Source: Juglans regia
Taxonomy: Eukaryota > Streptophyta > Magnoliopsida > Fagales > Juglandaceae
DNA: 64,000 bases
NCBI RefSeq assembly: GCF_001411555.2
Contig: NC_049902.1
Location: 14,470,237-14,534,236, forward strand
Direction of reading: 5' to 3'
Position 1 is the stretch's first letter, and the number at the start of each line of letters is the position of its first letter. The notes under the pieces were generated by a model, which was given only the letters and a program-made list of their open reading frames with translations, did no database searches and was not told where the DNA came from. Positions 44,212 to 55,637 of the stretch are shown one piece after another. The position numbers and the translations under genes were made by a program.

Positions 44212-46692
44212 CTAAGGCGCAAGAGCATCAGGATCCAGCTCAGGAGCATTAGGATCTGGATAGGAAGCATCAAAATATGGAGGGAAGGTGTCAGGAATCA
44301 TGTCTCTACCAAGGGTGTAGCGGTGCTTGAGCGCATCAGGGTCTAAGGGGAGGTCGCGGGGGTCAAGGGATCTTAAGTGTGCCTCTGGGGCTCCTGAGTC
44401 TGCTTGAGGTTTCTCCAAAATGTGGTTATGCATCCTCTTGAGGCCTTCAATGTATCCGTACGACCAAGCCTAGTCACGGACAAACAAAGTTGACCTCAGC
44501 TACCCCTCTAAGCGGGGAACAACCTCTTGAACTTGAGATAGGTCGCTCAACAGATCTTCAATGACCACCCTCTGGGCAGCTAGCCTTTTCTCAGCTCCCT
44601 CTAACTCTTCAGATGTTTGGTCGGCTCTCATTTTCTCTTGGTCGGTAGTGGCCTAGGCAACCGACAAAGAATATTCTCGTCATTTCAAGGCTTTAGAAAA
44701 GGACTGACAATCTTTGCCCAACTGCTCAAGCCGTTGAGCCTCATAATCCCGAAGACCCCTCAAGCTAGCATTCTCCCCCAGAAACTAGCTTAGTGACTCC
44801 TTAAGAACCGCCACCTTTGCAGTCAGTTCATCGATTGAACCCTTGACCAAGGTCCTCGTTGCCGACTCAATCAAGATCTTGGCTCTTTTTGTGAGCAAGC
44901 TGGGCTTTCACAAGCTCCATCGCCAGGCTCTCCTTCTTGTCCCTCTCCCCTAGGGCACATAGCAAGTCTTGGCGTGCTAGAAAACGGAGGGCCTGGTTCT
45001 CCCCTGCAACTACTTCATGGCCATCCATAATGAAAATGGCCAGCTGAGATGTACCCTGTCGACAACAAAAATAAATGCGAGAATAGTATGTATAAGATTC
45101 CTAATCGATAAGATGGCAGAAAAGAATAAGCCAGTGCGAGAGACCTTGGAGAAGAAGTCCATCAAAGACTTGGTCACCCATTTGAGAGACTTTTCTCAAG
45201 CTCCTCCTGCCTCTGATGGAGGAAAGGCCTCCACTAGGCTCTCTTCGAGGGATGACTGGGGCTCCACAACCCTCTCTGCAGGGCTGATGGAGGGTTGGGA
45301 GAGAAGGTGGCCCTCGGTGGTAGAAGAAAGTTACTCGCTAGGATTTTGAGGCTCTCCTCTCTCGCTGGGGCTCTACATATTCTCTCTTTAGTCCTTGGCT
45401 CCACGACCATCTTAATTTTAGCAGCATGCGACCTTGAGACAGACACTGGAGAGAGACCAGCAGTAGTCTACTCAGCAGCAAGGTAAGGAAACACGACCAA
45501 GTTTGGCTCAATTCCTTCCCCTCCAGAAGCTCTCCTAACAGGTTCCTCGGTCATGGCCACCGTGAGCTTGACGGTGGCGGTGGTAGAATCAGGGCCCTCT
45601 TGTGACGGCTGGGCACGAGGGGACTCAGGGGAAGACACCCTTCCACACCTAGGTTGGAGCCTCTTGTGCAATCCTCAACAATACCCTCAAAGACTTGACC
45701 TTTGATGGCGGATTGCAATGTGGATGGAGAGGAAGGGATCATCTCTACGTTGAACTCAGAGGGAGGTTCTACCAAAGTTGATCAATAAGGAGCCAGTTCC
45801 AAGAGGGCCCCATAAAAGTGCGTTGAGAGTATGTTAGCCCCCTGGGCCAACCTGCATGAGCCCGTTGGTGCGGCGGGCACTGCATGGACTGCAACTATGA
45901 CAGGCTTCGAAATCAAAGCGGTTGTGAAAGGAGGAGCGGCCAGTCCCCTTAGGATGGCAGAACTCCAGGCTTCCTTGATGGATTCGATGGATGGATAGAT
46001 GGGAATGGCAGTGGGACAAACACAAATGGTGGAGTCGTCGTACCTCAATCAGTGTTGATGATTGCTCCATAGGAATTCGAGGAGGGGACACTGGGCTGCT
46101 GTCAGCCCTAGCAACCTCCGTGTGGAGTTTCTTCCCCTGCATTTGGGAGGAGGACTTGAGGAACGCTTCCAGGCCGACGTGGGTTTGGGCTACATAGGAA
46201 TGGTCCCCTGCATTGCCTTGAAACTGCAAATGTTCCCCTCACGTTTTATAAGGTTGTGGGTCAGAAGAAACTCGCAGCTAGTAAGGTCAGCATGCTCCAG
46301 GTTTGATTTTAACAAAGCTCGCTACCAGAGGACACAATAACACATCAAGATCCTCCAAGCATTTATGTGGAGTTGGGAGGGGCCAATCCGAGACGGTCTA
46401 GTAGGTCACTTACAGGACGAGGGAAGGGTAACCTCAGCCCATAAGAGAACATGTTGGGGAAGAGGGCAACCTTCGAGGCATAATCCTCATCGTCGATAGC
46501 CCCCTTCCGTGGTCCAGGAACCTCAAAAACCATCTTCTTTGGGACATGAAAGGTGGAAGCCAATGACGACAAGAACTCATAACTAACATTTGAACACCAG
46601 TTGTGATCGATATATAATTGCTCCACGGTGCGAACCTTGGGCTAGTCCAATTCCACAGGAATCTTGGGTTGAATGGTCTTCTTGTGAGCCAT
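44212..46692 (-). pseudogene. Antisense ORF of the Tat-like element (broken)
   Basis: The minus strand starts ATG at 46692 (MAHKKTIQPKIPVELD), has a TAG at codon 17, and then a frame with SSLASTFHVPKKMVFEVPGP and ASKVALFPNMFSYGLRLPFP, RPVSDLLDRLGLAP to 46363. The FxxGLRLPF...LLxxLGLAP wording is that of the 'putative gypsy type transposon' domain (Pfam Transposase_28 by memory). Further pieces at 46229-45782 and 45775-45468, a polar, probably coiled-coil stretch (44450-45000), and a C-terminal piece (44433-44212) ending PELDPDALAP are in different frames. The role of such antisense proteins is unknown. They may affect element propagation. Exact joins are inference. Confidence 0.6.
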
Positions 46693-47929
46693 TGAGATTA
46701 AAGTTGAGAAAAGCGATGGTGAGGAAGAGGAGTCGAGCAAAGAGAATGAGAAGATTAGAATAGAAAGAGACGAGGATGTGGAAAAGGGGGGGAAAAAAGA
46801 GCAGAGTCGTCTTTATATAAAGGGGAAATTATGGTTGGCCTTCCGTACCCATGTGGCAGATGGGGGATGCAAAAAGGTTTGAATCTCGTGAAACGTGTGA
46901 CACAACGCGACGTGGGAAACCAAATAGCGCCTCAATGCAGGTCTGAGGAGTCTAGTCGTTAGACTATGAAGGGTAAAAATGTAAAAGAAGGAAGGTGAAA
47001 GGCAAAAAAGAGGGCCCCAACGATGAATGGGGGAATTTAAATAGACCTCAGCGATGGTCAACATCCCAAAGTCACGGGAACACACGCGCTCAACAAAGCT
47101 AGCAAGATGTGGATGCATCCCACAACATGTATTGTACGATGTGATGTGAAGAGAATAAGCCGTTAAATCCAACCGTTAGAAAACATGCCAATAAAGTCAG
47201 GAGGGAAACTGTCGCCTGACATCGTTAAAATAACAAAGAATTTATACAGGCATAATCTGGAGCCCAGAACTTGACAATAGAAGAGCCAAGAGAGTAATAA
47301 CTGCCAATTTCTAGGGAAGAGGATCTCAATGGCAGCGACAACTGGAAAATATATGGCATGAAGACGAAGGCAAAAAGGAATTTCCATTAGACTAGTCCGA
47401 TAAGAATTTGTGGGGTAACTGTAAGGAAGTTTTTCCCCCTATCGGCCTTTAAAGCAAGCTCACAAGGGACTACTGGGGAAGTAAGTCAGAGAGCTCGTGT
47501 CAAGCCTAATGACCCTATTCTAAAAGGAGTTAATGGGCCTCTGTAGAGTACTCAGCCCATGAGCAAAATCTACCTACGAAGCAACTCGCGTGTAGGGAAA
47601 GCGGGCGACAAGGGCAAATGAGACTCGCCGCCTTGACACCACCCCGATGACACCCTACCCTCGGAAATCTGCGCAGGCAGGTGGGTGGGAAATATAGAGA
47701 ACCTTTGATCTTCTAACAGCAGACATGTAGGGACTTAACATGTAACACTCGCATGGTAAAGTGAGTCAGAGAGCCACACCACATTAATAACGCACTCCCC
47801 AGACTCTACATTGCATTAATGACGTCATCCCAGAAGCCACACCGCATTAAAAGATTTTTACTAAACGAACTTTGGAAAGGACATGAGCTCCTCAAAGTCA
47901 GGTATGAGTTGTCCCTACTAGAAACTAAG

Positions 47930-47937
47930 TATAAAAG
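47930..47937 (+). promoter_or_regulatory. TATA box of the LTR-like end
   Basis: TATAAAAG in the context CTAAGTATAAAAGTTGATCC, followed by transcript-leader-like sequence. Typical of gypsy LTR promoters. Confidence 0.5.
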
Positions 47938-48135
47938 TTGATCCTCAAGTATGAAGAACTCTATTTGATTCATCTAAGGTCACATACAAACTACTAAGAA
48001 GATATACTAATTTCTCCCCAGCCACTACCAAGGCCCCCACTCTCCGTGTTTGCTCAAGTGTGTAGGTGAAAGACTCAAGACCTAAGTTGCTGGAACTGGT
48101 CCAAAGACGTATGAAACACAATATTAACAAGGTCT

Positions 48136-48151
48136 ATACATAAATTTTATA
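48136..48151 (+). repeat. LINE target duplication, left copy
   Basis: ATACATAAATTTTATA, 16 bp, identical to 54052-54067 on the far side of the LINE poly(A). Confidence 0.95.
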
Positions 48152-48282
48152 TCGAGTGCCGTCCCTTTCTCTGGGAGAAAGTGTGAGGCTCGAGTACCTT
48201 TGTTGCTTCAACAAAGGTCTAAGTCTCACTTCGGTGAGTTGGTTTTGTTGGTTTGATAGTATTGTTCTAGCAGAAAGAAGTG

Positions 48283-49749
48283 ATGGAGGCGGAAGACTTG
48301 GTATCACGTTGGGAAAGATTACACCTCTCCCAAGATGAAAGTGCATGCTTCCATGTCCAGCAGAAGGGCCACAATGGTGAACAAAAAGGAAAGTATTGTA
48401 TCGTTGGGAAGGCCATGATAGAGAAGGGAGTGAATAGTGAAGGATTCAGAAACACAATGTCCCAAATATGGAGGTTGGATGGGTGGGTGACCTTTAAGGA
48501 GCTCGGTAATCAGTGCTTCTTGATCGAATTTCAGAAAATGGAAGACAAAGAAAAGGTGCTGAGTGGACGTCCATGGTTTTTTGACAGACACCTCTTCACC
48601 ATGATGGAGGTGGATGAGAAAGAGTCCATTGATGGGTTGAAGTTCTGTTTTGAGCCATTTTGGATACAACTACACAACCTCCCATTGACAGTCATGACAG
48701 AAGACTTCGGTTAGCAGTTTGCAGAGGTTATAGGCCCGGTCATTAGAGTAGAAGTAGAAGTAGATGGACGTGCATGGGGAAGATGCCTTAGAGTAAGGGT
48801 AGCTGTGGACCTCAACAAACCATTACTTCGAGGGAAATGGTTAAAGTTGGATGACAAAACACACTGGATCTCATTCAAGTACGAGAGGCTGCAAAATTTC
48901 TGTTTTCAGTGTGGAATTCTCAATCATAAAGGTAAAAGCTGCTCAACAGCTCGCAACACTCAGCAAGGAGGAACTTTGCCTCCACCCCAGTATGGTCCTT
49001 GGCTTCGAGGACAGCCCCAGAACACCAACATCTTCGATAGGCGTAGATTCGGTGGTTCAACGGGAGAAAACAACCAACAGACGGGTCAGAAAGGGGGAGA
49101 GGGTACTTTGGTCCAAGACGTGGTGGTGCAACGTACATCAGACGTCCATTCAAAAGAGGTGGTAGAGAAAATGGAACAGATGTCAGCGGGAAAGAAGGAA
49201 GGAGGGTCATCTACAGAAAAGCAAGCAGGAGAAGGTGCTACTAAGGAAGAATGCATCGGGAAGATGGTATGGAGTCAGGGTGTAAGTCTATACTCTGACC
49301 AAGAAAAGGCTATGCTTGGAAAGGAGGGTGCTAGGTATTTAGACCCTGATGGCCCTCAGGAGATCCAGAGTTTCCACGTGGGAGAGGATTTGGCAGCTCA
49401 TCCTTTGTCGGGAACACATAGGCTCCATGACACTATGAGGAGCACTGGAACTCAAAGGGGTACGAAGGAAAATTCCAATTATGACAGCATGGATGCAACC
49501 ATTCCTGATGTAGCCTTTCCTCTCCAACATGATGAGAGAAGGATGGATCTCGATACATCACCTGGTACAGGGATTATAAAGGCAATGGCTAAGGGTGATG
49601 GTCTGAGAACTTTAAAGAAATGGAAAAGGAAGGCCCGGGAGAGTGGTACTAATACAAGAGGCAATAGTAATCCAAAAATAGATGACAGGCCAAAATCCAA
49701 TGCCAGATACATGTATGCTAGGGGGTGTAAAAGGGTCTCAACATGGTAG
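48283..49749 (+). pseudogene. LINE ORF1: DUF4283 and CCHC knuckle, one stop
   Basis: A 489-codon ORF from ATG 48283 (MEAEDLVSRWERLHLSQDES) with one in-frame TAG at 48712-48714 (codon 144). A GTG three bases upstream is not needed. DUF4283 spans about residues 20-150 (GKYCIVGKAMIEKGVNSEGF; WVTFKELGNQCFLIEF; VLSGRPWFFDRHLF; PFWIQLHNLPL). After the stop: GRCLRVRVAVDLNKPL, then the zinc knuckle CFQCGILNHKGKSC at residues 207-220 (C-x2-C-x4-H-x4-C). The C-terminal half is polar and low-complexity. In plant LINEs this protein binds element RNA. It may be truncated to 143 residues, which would lack the knuckle. Confidence 0.9.
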
Positions 49750-49841
49750 GAGGTTGTTCCCAAAAACAATAAAAGAAGGCTTGTTACCACAGACATTCCA
49801 ATGGTTAAGGCAGTGGCTGGTTCACAGCCCTGCCATGACAA

Positions 49842-52800
49842 ATGAGTATTCTAGTGTGGAACTGCCGAGGGCTTGGGAACCCTCGGACAGTTAAGGTCCT
49901 TAGGAATTTATCTAAGGAAAAGTCCCCCAATTTAGTTTTCCTAGTAGAGACTAAATGCAGAAGGATTAAGATGGAGGCAGTTAGGAGGTTATTGCAAATG
50001 GATGGATGCTTCACAGTAGATTGTATGGGGCTTAGTGGGGGCATTGCCCTCCTCTGGAGAGATGAATGGTGTGTTAACATAATAAATTACACTAAATGGC
50101 ATGTTAGTGCTTTAATCCAGGAGAAAGAAAATGGACCAACATGGCAATTCACGGGCTTCTATGGACACCCTAACACAGGGAAGAGAGGCAGTAGTTGGCA
50201 ATTACTGAAGATGCTAAAACCCACCACTTCCATAGCATGGTTATGTGCTGGAGATTTCAACGAGATTCTTCATCAGAGTGATAAGGTGGGGGGTGCTAGC
50301 AGACCATATAAACAGATTGAGAACTTTAGACAAGCAGTGGAATACTGTGGTTTCCATGACATTCACTCATATGGGCAAAGGTTTACTTGGTCAAACAACA
50401 GAAATGGTAATGAGTTTACAAAGGAAAAATTTGACAGAGTTTTTGGCAATAATGAATGGATTGATTTATTTAGGCATGGTGTCTATAATGTTCTTCCTGC
50501 CATTAGTTCTGATCACTCCCCCTTGTCAGTCAGTTTACACAATACCTCTAATGGGAGGAAGAAAAGAAGGTGGTGCTTTAGATATGAGATGGCCTGGGAG
50601 GTAAAGGAAGAATGCCTGAAGGTTGTGGGTGAGGCTTGGCAAAATGCTGGCATAACAGATTGTCAGGCAAAGTCCTTAAGAACACAGCTTGATCTATGCC
50701 AAAAGGGCCTCATGACTTGGAGGCAGACTCTTAAACAACAAGAGGATCAAATTGTTAAAAATGGGATTCTAAATATTGGGCATCTTCAGAATTATGGTAC
50801 TGGCGAGCACGTGGCAGCTATGAAACAATTTCAAGAGGAGGTGGTCAATGCCATTATTGCTAATGATATGAAGTGGAAGCAAAGGGCAAAGCAACACTGG
50901 CTGAAACACGGGGACAGAAACACTCAGTATTTCCACATGCAAGCTAGTTAGAGAAAGAAGATCAATGCAGTTAATAGCATAGTGGATTCACAAGGCAGGG
51001 TTGTCACTAACCAGTCTGAAATTGGTGAGGTATTCACAGTTTTCTTCTCCTCTCTTTTTACTACTTCCCAACCTCTATCTATTGATCAATGTCTGCAAGA
51101 AATGGACACCAAATTAGACATGGACATGAAGACCTGGCTTTTAAAACCTTTCACTAGGGAGGAAATCACTGCAGCTATTTTCAAAATGAATCCTTTGGGG
51201 TCGCCAGGTCCTGATGGCTTTCCTGCCCAATTCTACCAAAAAAACTGGGAGGTAGTGGGGGATCAAGTCTGTAATTTTGCTCTTCAATTCCTCAATCATG
51301 GTGGATCTCTCAGTGAGGTTAATGACACTTTCATTACTCTTATTCCCAAGGTTCAAAACCCCACAAGAGTAGCGGAATACAGACCCATAAGCCTGTGTAA
51401 TGTTATATACAAGGTTGTGTAAAAAACCATGGCTAATAGACTGAAACACATACTGCCTCAAATCATTGCCCCTAATCAGAGTGCCTTTGTGCCTGGAAGG
51501 CTTATCTCTGATAACACCTTGGTAGCCTATGAGACCCTCCATTCCATGAACTCTAAAATGAAAGGGAAGAAAGGATTCATGGCTCTAAAATTGGACATGA
51601 GTAAAGCTTATGACAGGGTTGAGTGGGATTTCATTGAAGCAATCATGACCAAAATGGACTTTCCTGGTCATTGGATCCATATCACAAAAGCATGCCTCTC
51701 TTCTGTCTCCTACTCAGTACTTGTCAATGGAGAACCTCAGGAAAAGTTTGCACCTTCGAGAGGTCTTAGACAAGGAGATCCCCTGTCCCCCTACTTGTTT
51801 ATTCTTTGTGCTGAAGGCCTCTCTTCTCTCCTTAAACATGCTGAAGCATGTGGCAATTTAACCCCTGTGACTATTGGCAGAGGTCCTATTAAAGTAAGCC
51901 ACCTCTTCTTTGCTGATGATAGCCTATTGTTCTGCCAAGCCAAGTATGAGGAAATTAATTGTGTTCTCAAGATCCTCGAGCTCTATGAGAAAGGATCAGG
52001 ACAGGTTATAAACAAGGACAAGTCTGCTATCTTTTTTAGCAAGAACACCACTCTGATGACGCAACAGCAGATCAAGAGTCTAGCAGGGGTCCAATCCACC
52101 TCCAATTTTGAGAAATATTTAGGTTTACCATCTTTGGTGGGTAGGAAGAAGATTGCCTCTTTCCATTCTTTAATTGATAGAACCTGGTCTCGGGTCTCTA
52201 ACTGGAGGACCAAATTTCTCTCTGCAGCAGGAAAGGAAATTTTGCTCAAAGCTGTGCTCCAAGCCATTCCCACCTATGCAATGGGGATGTTCCTCCTATC
52301 AGCTTCTATAACAAGGAGACTAAACCAGATTTTAAGGAGGTTTTGGTGGGGTTTCAATGAAGATTCTTCCAAAATTCAATGGGTCAAATGGGAGCAACTT
52401 AGTGGCAGGAAGGATAATGGAGGGTTGAGATTTCGAGATCTAAAATGTTTTAATATTGCCTTACTCTCCAAGCAGGGATGGAGGATACTCCAAAATCCTA
52501 CATCCCTAGTGGCACAAATCCTAAAGCAGAAATACTTCAAACAAGGAAGTTTACTTGATGCAAAGCTTGGGACTGGGCCTTCTTTTGCTTGGAGAGGAAT
52601 ACACGCTGGATTATCTCTATTAAAAAAAGGCATCAGCTGGAGAGTTGGAAATGGAAAGCAGATTAACATATGGCATGACAGATGGATACCCTCCTTACCT
52701 GGACAACAAATTGTGACCCCTCGAGATGATGACTGCTGGTGTGACAAAGTCAGTGATATTATCGATCCTCAATTGAAGATATGGCAGGAGTCTCTCTTAG

Positions 52801-53957
52801 ATGAACTTTTTTCTATTCAGGAAAGAGAGGGCATTAAAGCTATACCCATCAGCTTAGGAGGAAGAGAAGACAAACTTATATGGCAATTCACTCCTAATGG
52901 AATCTACACTGTTAAAAGTGGGTACTATCTTGGCAAAGAATTGGAAAGAGAGAAAATAGGAGAGTCTTCAGGCAAAACAATGGACTGTCTGGTATGGAGA
53001 TCTATCTGGAAGCTCAAGGTACCCCCTGCCACCAGAATGTTTGTGTGGAGGGCATGCAGTGAAGTATTACCCACTATGGCAAACCTGAAAAGAAGAAAGG
53101 TGATAAAGGACAGCAGCTGTTTAATCTGCAAGAAAGAACATGAGACTTCTGGACATGCATTATGGGGCTATAGTGGTGCCCAAGATGTTTGGAGCCAAGG
53201 TCCAATAAAAGTGCAGAAATCATCTTCTCAGAGTGACTTGTTCTTTAATATATGGGCAGAATTGATTGGCAAACTTGATTCAGAGGAGTTAAATGAGGCA
53301 GCCATTACATTGAGGCTAATATGGGCGAGAAGAAATGATGTATTACATGGGAAGGCCTTCAAACACCCTCGAGAAATTATTGCACAGGCTAGGACAGAAC
53401 TAACTCTTCATAATGAGACCATGCAGAAAATGGTTGGTGATAATTCTGAGAACATGACAAGGGTCCTCGAATGGACTAAGCCTGCAGCAGGATGCCTGAA
53501 AGTGAACTGGGATGTAGCTGTACAAATGAGAATGGGAAGGATTGGAATTGGGGTAATTATCAGAGATCACCATGGCCTAGTGATAGGTGCTCTTCGTGCT
53601 AACAGACCTTTGAAGGGCAGCGTTTTTGATGCTGAAGCTTATGGTTTACTTTTGGCTTGTGTTTTTTGTAAGGAGATTGGAGTAAGGCAAATCTGTTTGG
53701 AGGGGGACTCAAAGCAGGTCGTGGACCAAATGAACCAAGATAGTCCTAACTGGAGCTTGGGTGGCTGTCTCATATCAGATGCCAAAGAGATTCTAAACTT
53801 AGCTGCTGTTTGGTCCATCTCACATGCATACAGGGAAGCTAACATGGCAGCTCACATGCTTGCACAAGCGGCTTACGAGTGTACTGAAGACATGTATGAT
53901 ATTGAGATATGCCCAGCTTGTATCTGTCAAGTAGTTTCTAAGGAAATGAGGCACTAA
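49842..53957 (+). pseudogene. LINE ORF2: EEP endonuclease, RT, RNase H, two stops
   Basis: 1371 codons from ATG 49842, one frame throughout. EEP endonuclease at residues 1-235: WNCRGLGNP (6-14), VETK, CAGDFNEIL (135-143), and SDHSPL (223-228). [35 protein letters not shown] (587-595), [13 protein letters not shown] (RQGDP 643-647), FADD (690-693). zf-RVT at about 1061-1110 ([33 protein letters not shown]). RNase H-like RVT_3 at about 1220-1360 ([34 protein letters not shown]). TAG at 50949-50951 (codon 370) lies between endonuclease and RT. TAA at 51420-51422 (codon 527) lies within the RT. All catalytic motifs look preserved, so loss is recent. Confidence 0.95.
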
Positions 53958-54041
53958 GATCAGCACTTGTATCTTGGTTTCTTTGTAATACTGATTTAAA
54001 CTGTATGAGTTTGGAGTTGATTAATGAAATCAGTTTTATTC

Positions 54042-54051
54042 AAAAAAAAAA
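54042..54051 (+). other. LINE poly(A) tail
   Basis: A run of ten A directly before the target duplication, after TTAATGAAATCAGTTTTATT. Confidence 0.85.
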
Positions 54052-54067
54052 ATACATAAATTTTATA
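54052..54067 (+). repeat. LINE target duplication, right copy
   Basis: ATACATAAATTTTATA, identical over 16 bp to 48136-48151. Confidence 0.95.
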
Positions 54068-54089
54068 AAAGAGAAATTTATACTATTTA

Positions 54090-54267
54090 GCCTAGTTTGG
54101 GTACTGAGAATACATTAGGTATTCTTGAGAATACCTCACTACTATTTATTATTTTATTATTACTTTTTACTTTTTACTTACTTTTCATTACTATTCAATA
54201 TTCTATAATTATATTTTTACTATTATTCACATAATACTTGAGAATACATCACTACTCAAATGCAACC
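54090..54267. mobile_element. Tourist-like MITE of a second family (178 bp)
   Basis: The ends GCCTAGTTTGGGTACTGAG and CACTACTCAAATGCAACC form imperfect TIRs. TTA flanks at 54087-54089 and 54268-54270. The interior alternates GAGAATACNTCACTAC and TACTTTTTACTT. It lies between the LINE and the promoter of the DA2-like gene. Confidence 0.65.
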
Positions 54268-54653
54268 TTAACATATTTTATTAGATTTGTTCTACAATAA
54301 ACAAAATTTTACAATTTGATTGATCAAATTAATCTACTTTAATGTGTAAGTTTTCTTACATAATATTTTTGTTTAAATAAGACTTTTCTCAAGGAAAAAA
54401 AACCGTTTCTTTATACTTTTTTGGTTCACGAATTGGAAATAAAGATGATAAAAAAATAAAAATGAGAAAACATTTGAAAGATCTAAATTGGGTTTGAAGC
54501 AGACGCGATGGAGCAAGCGCGTGGTGGGAGCAAGCGGTCGGCTTCGGCTCCGTAAACTTTTTTGTTGTTTGTTTTGTTGTTGATGATGGTCTGATGGACG
54601 ATTCTTTCCTCGTCTACTACTCTTCCCTCCCTGCCTTTTGCTTCCCACACATC

Positions 54654-54660
54654 TATATAA
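54654..54660 (+). promoter_or_regulatory. TATA box of the DA2-like gene
   Basis: TATATAA in CACATCTATATAAAAGTCTCC. A start site about 30 bp downstream (about 54687) fits the C/T-rich leader that follows. The 386 bp between the MITE (54267) and the TATA contain no other feature I recognise. Confidence 0.6.
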
Positions 54661-54686
54661 AAGTCTCCGTCCGATAGAGCGCACAG

Positions 54687-54854
54687 AGGCCGAATGAGAA
54701 AGAAACGAATACACAATCTATACGTTGTAGAATAATCTTCTCTCTCTCTCTTGGTCTTCAATTGCTTGGGAAGGTTGTGTTCCTCTTCTTGTTGGCATAT
54801 CTCTACCACGGAGAGATTCTCTTTCTCGCTCTCTGAAATCACAATTTTCTCCAG
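54687..54854 (+). other. Probable 5' UTR exon of the DA2-like gene
   Basis: Rich in CT (TCTTCTCTCTCTCTCTTGG) and ends TTTTCTCCAG|GTTCGT, a good splice donor at 54854/54855. The leader intron would end at TTTGAACAG (55631), six bases before the ATG, or at TTTACAG (55500). The choice cannot be made from sequence. Start position approximate. Confidence 0.5.
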
Positions 54855-55637
54855 GTTCGTTTTCCAAACAAATTCCCCTCAGACTGCTGTGGTCTTTTTC
54901 TTCAACATCGAAGCATCCTATCACGCTTAGTGATCCCTGCGTTATAGTCTGCTTTGTATGGTTTCTTTGATCCATTTTGTTGCTCCTCTCTCCGTTGGTG
55001 ATTCCTGGAATGTTTTCCAGTACGGAATTGTAGCGGATTTCAGCTTAGAGAGCGTTGTAGTGTAGAATTCATAGAGAATTGGACCCGTCAGTCTTTGAAG
55101 TTCCATGTTAGGGTTTCTGATGTTCCATTTCTAAGCATAATTCCTCACTTGTTTGCATTCCATATTTACTCTTTTGGTTTTCATTATGCTGTGGATCGTT
55201 TAGCTTTTTTCTCGTTGCCTTCGTTGACGTTCCTGTGATCCTAAGCAATAAATTTTAGTATAGCAATGATAGCCAATTGGACCTAAGAAATGTTGTAATT
55301 CATCGTTTAGGGTTATTGATTTTGTTTTAGGGATGGGGTTCAACCTATTTTAGTCTAGTATTATGCTTTATGCATCGTATTTTGTGTACTAGTTGCTTTA
55401 TTTTAGTGCTTCTGTTTCTGAAATTGGAGTGAATTTGGGGTTTGTGTTGAATTTTTTCTTTTCTTGGCGTCTCTAATATGATTCTTTCACTGCTTTACAG
55501 AAGCAATTGAACCGAAATTGCAGAAATTTGGAGTTTTGATGTTTTATGGTAGATATTGAAATTGAATGCGTTTCTTTGTATAATTTGTTCAGCTTTTCAA
55601 ATTGTTATATGATTTTGTAATTTTTGAACAGTAGGAA

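Larger units (their letters stand above)
37850..48151 (+). mobile_element. Tat-like Ty3/gypsy relic, gag-PR plus antisense ORF
   Basis: From left to right: gag remnant (+), aspartic protease (+, locally duplicated), hierarchical repeats (39.5-41.2 kb), a nested LTR-like element (41.3-43.0 kb), a 74-bp minisatellite (43.36-44.0 kb), an antisense ORF (46.7-44.2 kb, minus) and an LTR-like promoter end (47.4-48.1 kb). Tat-lineage elements are known for extra ORFs, sometimes antisense, and tandem repeats between pol and the 3' LTR, so the order fits. RT, RNase H and integrase are absent, and I see no matching 5' LTR before 37.85 kb. It is GC-richer than its surroundings. The right end is broken by the LINE at 48152. 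Confidence 0.6.
47400..48151 (+). mobile_element. LTR-like 3' end of the Tat-like element
   Basis: Non-coding. It has repeated CATTAATGACGTCA/CACATTAATAACG phrases (47785-47850), a TATA box at 47930 and a leader-like stretch (CTCCGTGTTTGCTCAAGTG). This layout suggests U3-R-U5, but the partner LTR was not found and the exact ends are unclear. The LINE insertion point at 48151 truncates what can be seen. Confidence 0.4.
48152..54051 (+). mobile_element. Nearly intact L1-like LINE (5.9 kb)
   Basis: Complete by structure: a 131-bp 5' UTR, ORF1 (48283-49749), a 92-bp spacer, ORF2 (49842-53957), a short 3' UTR and a poly(A) of about ten bases (54042-54051). A perfect 16-bp duplication flanks it. 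There are no frameshifts. Inactivation is by one stop in ORF1 and two in ORF2. The perfect duplication and short list of lesions suggest a young insertion. It interrupts the 3' end of the Tat-like element, so it post-dates that element. Confidence 0.95.

Noticed and set aside
43203..44346. Overlapping ORFs reading repeated CLHGL / VSMDLP phrases
   Set aside because: They are by-products of the 74-bp minisatellite. The unit is not a multiple of three, so each frame sees the same phrases.
46813..47387. 119- and 74-codon reverse ORFs upstream of the antisense ORF
   Set aside because: Hydrophobic, no domain, in the presumed leader/U3 region. Left out.
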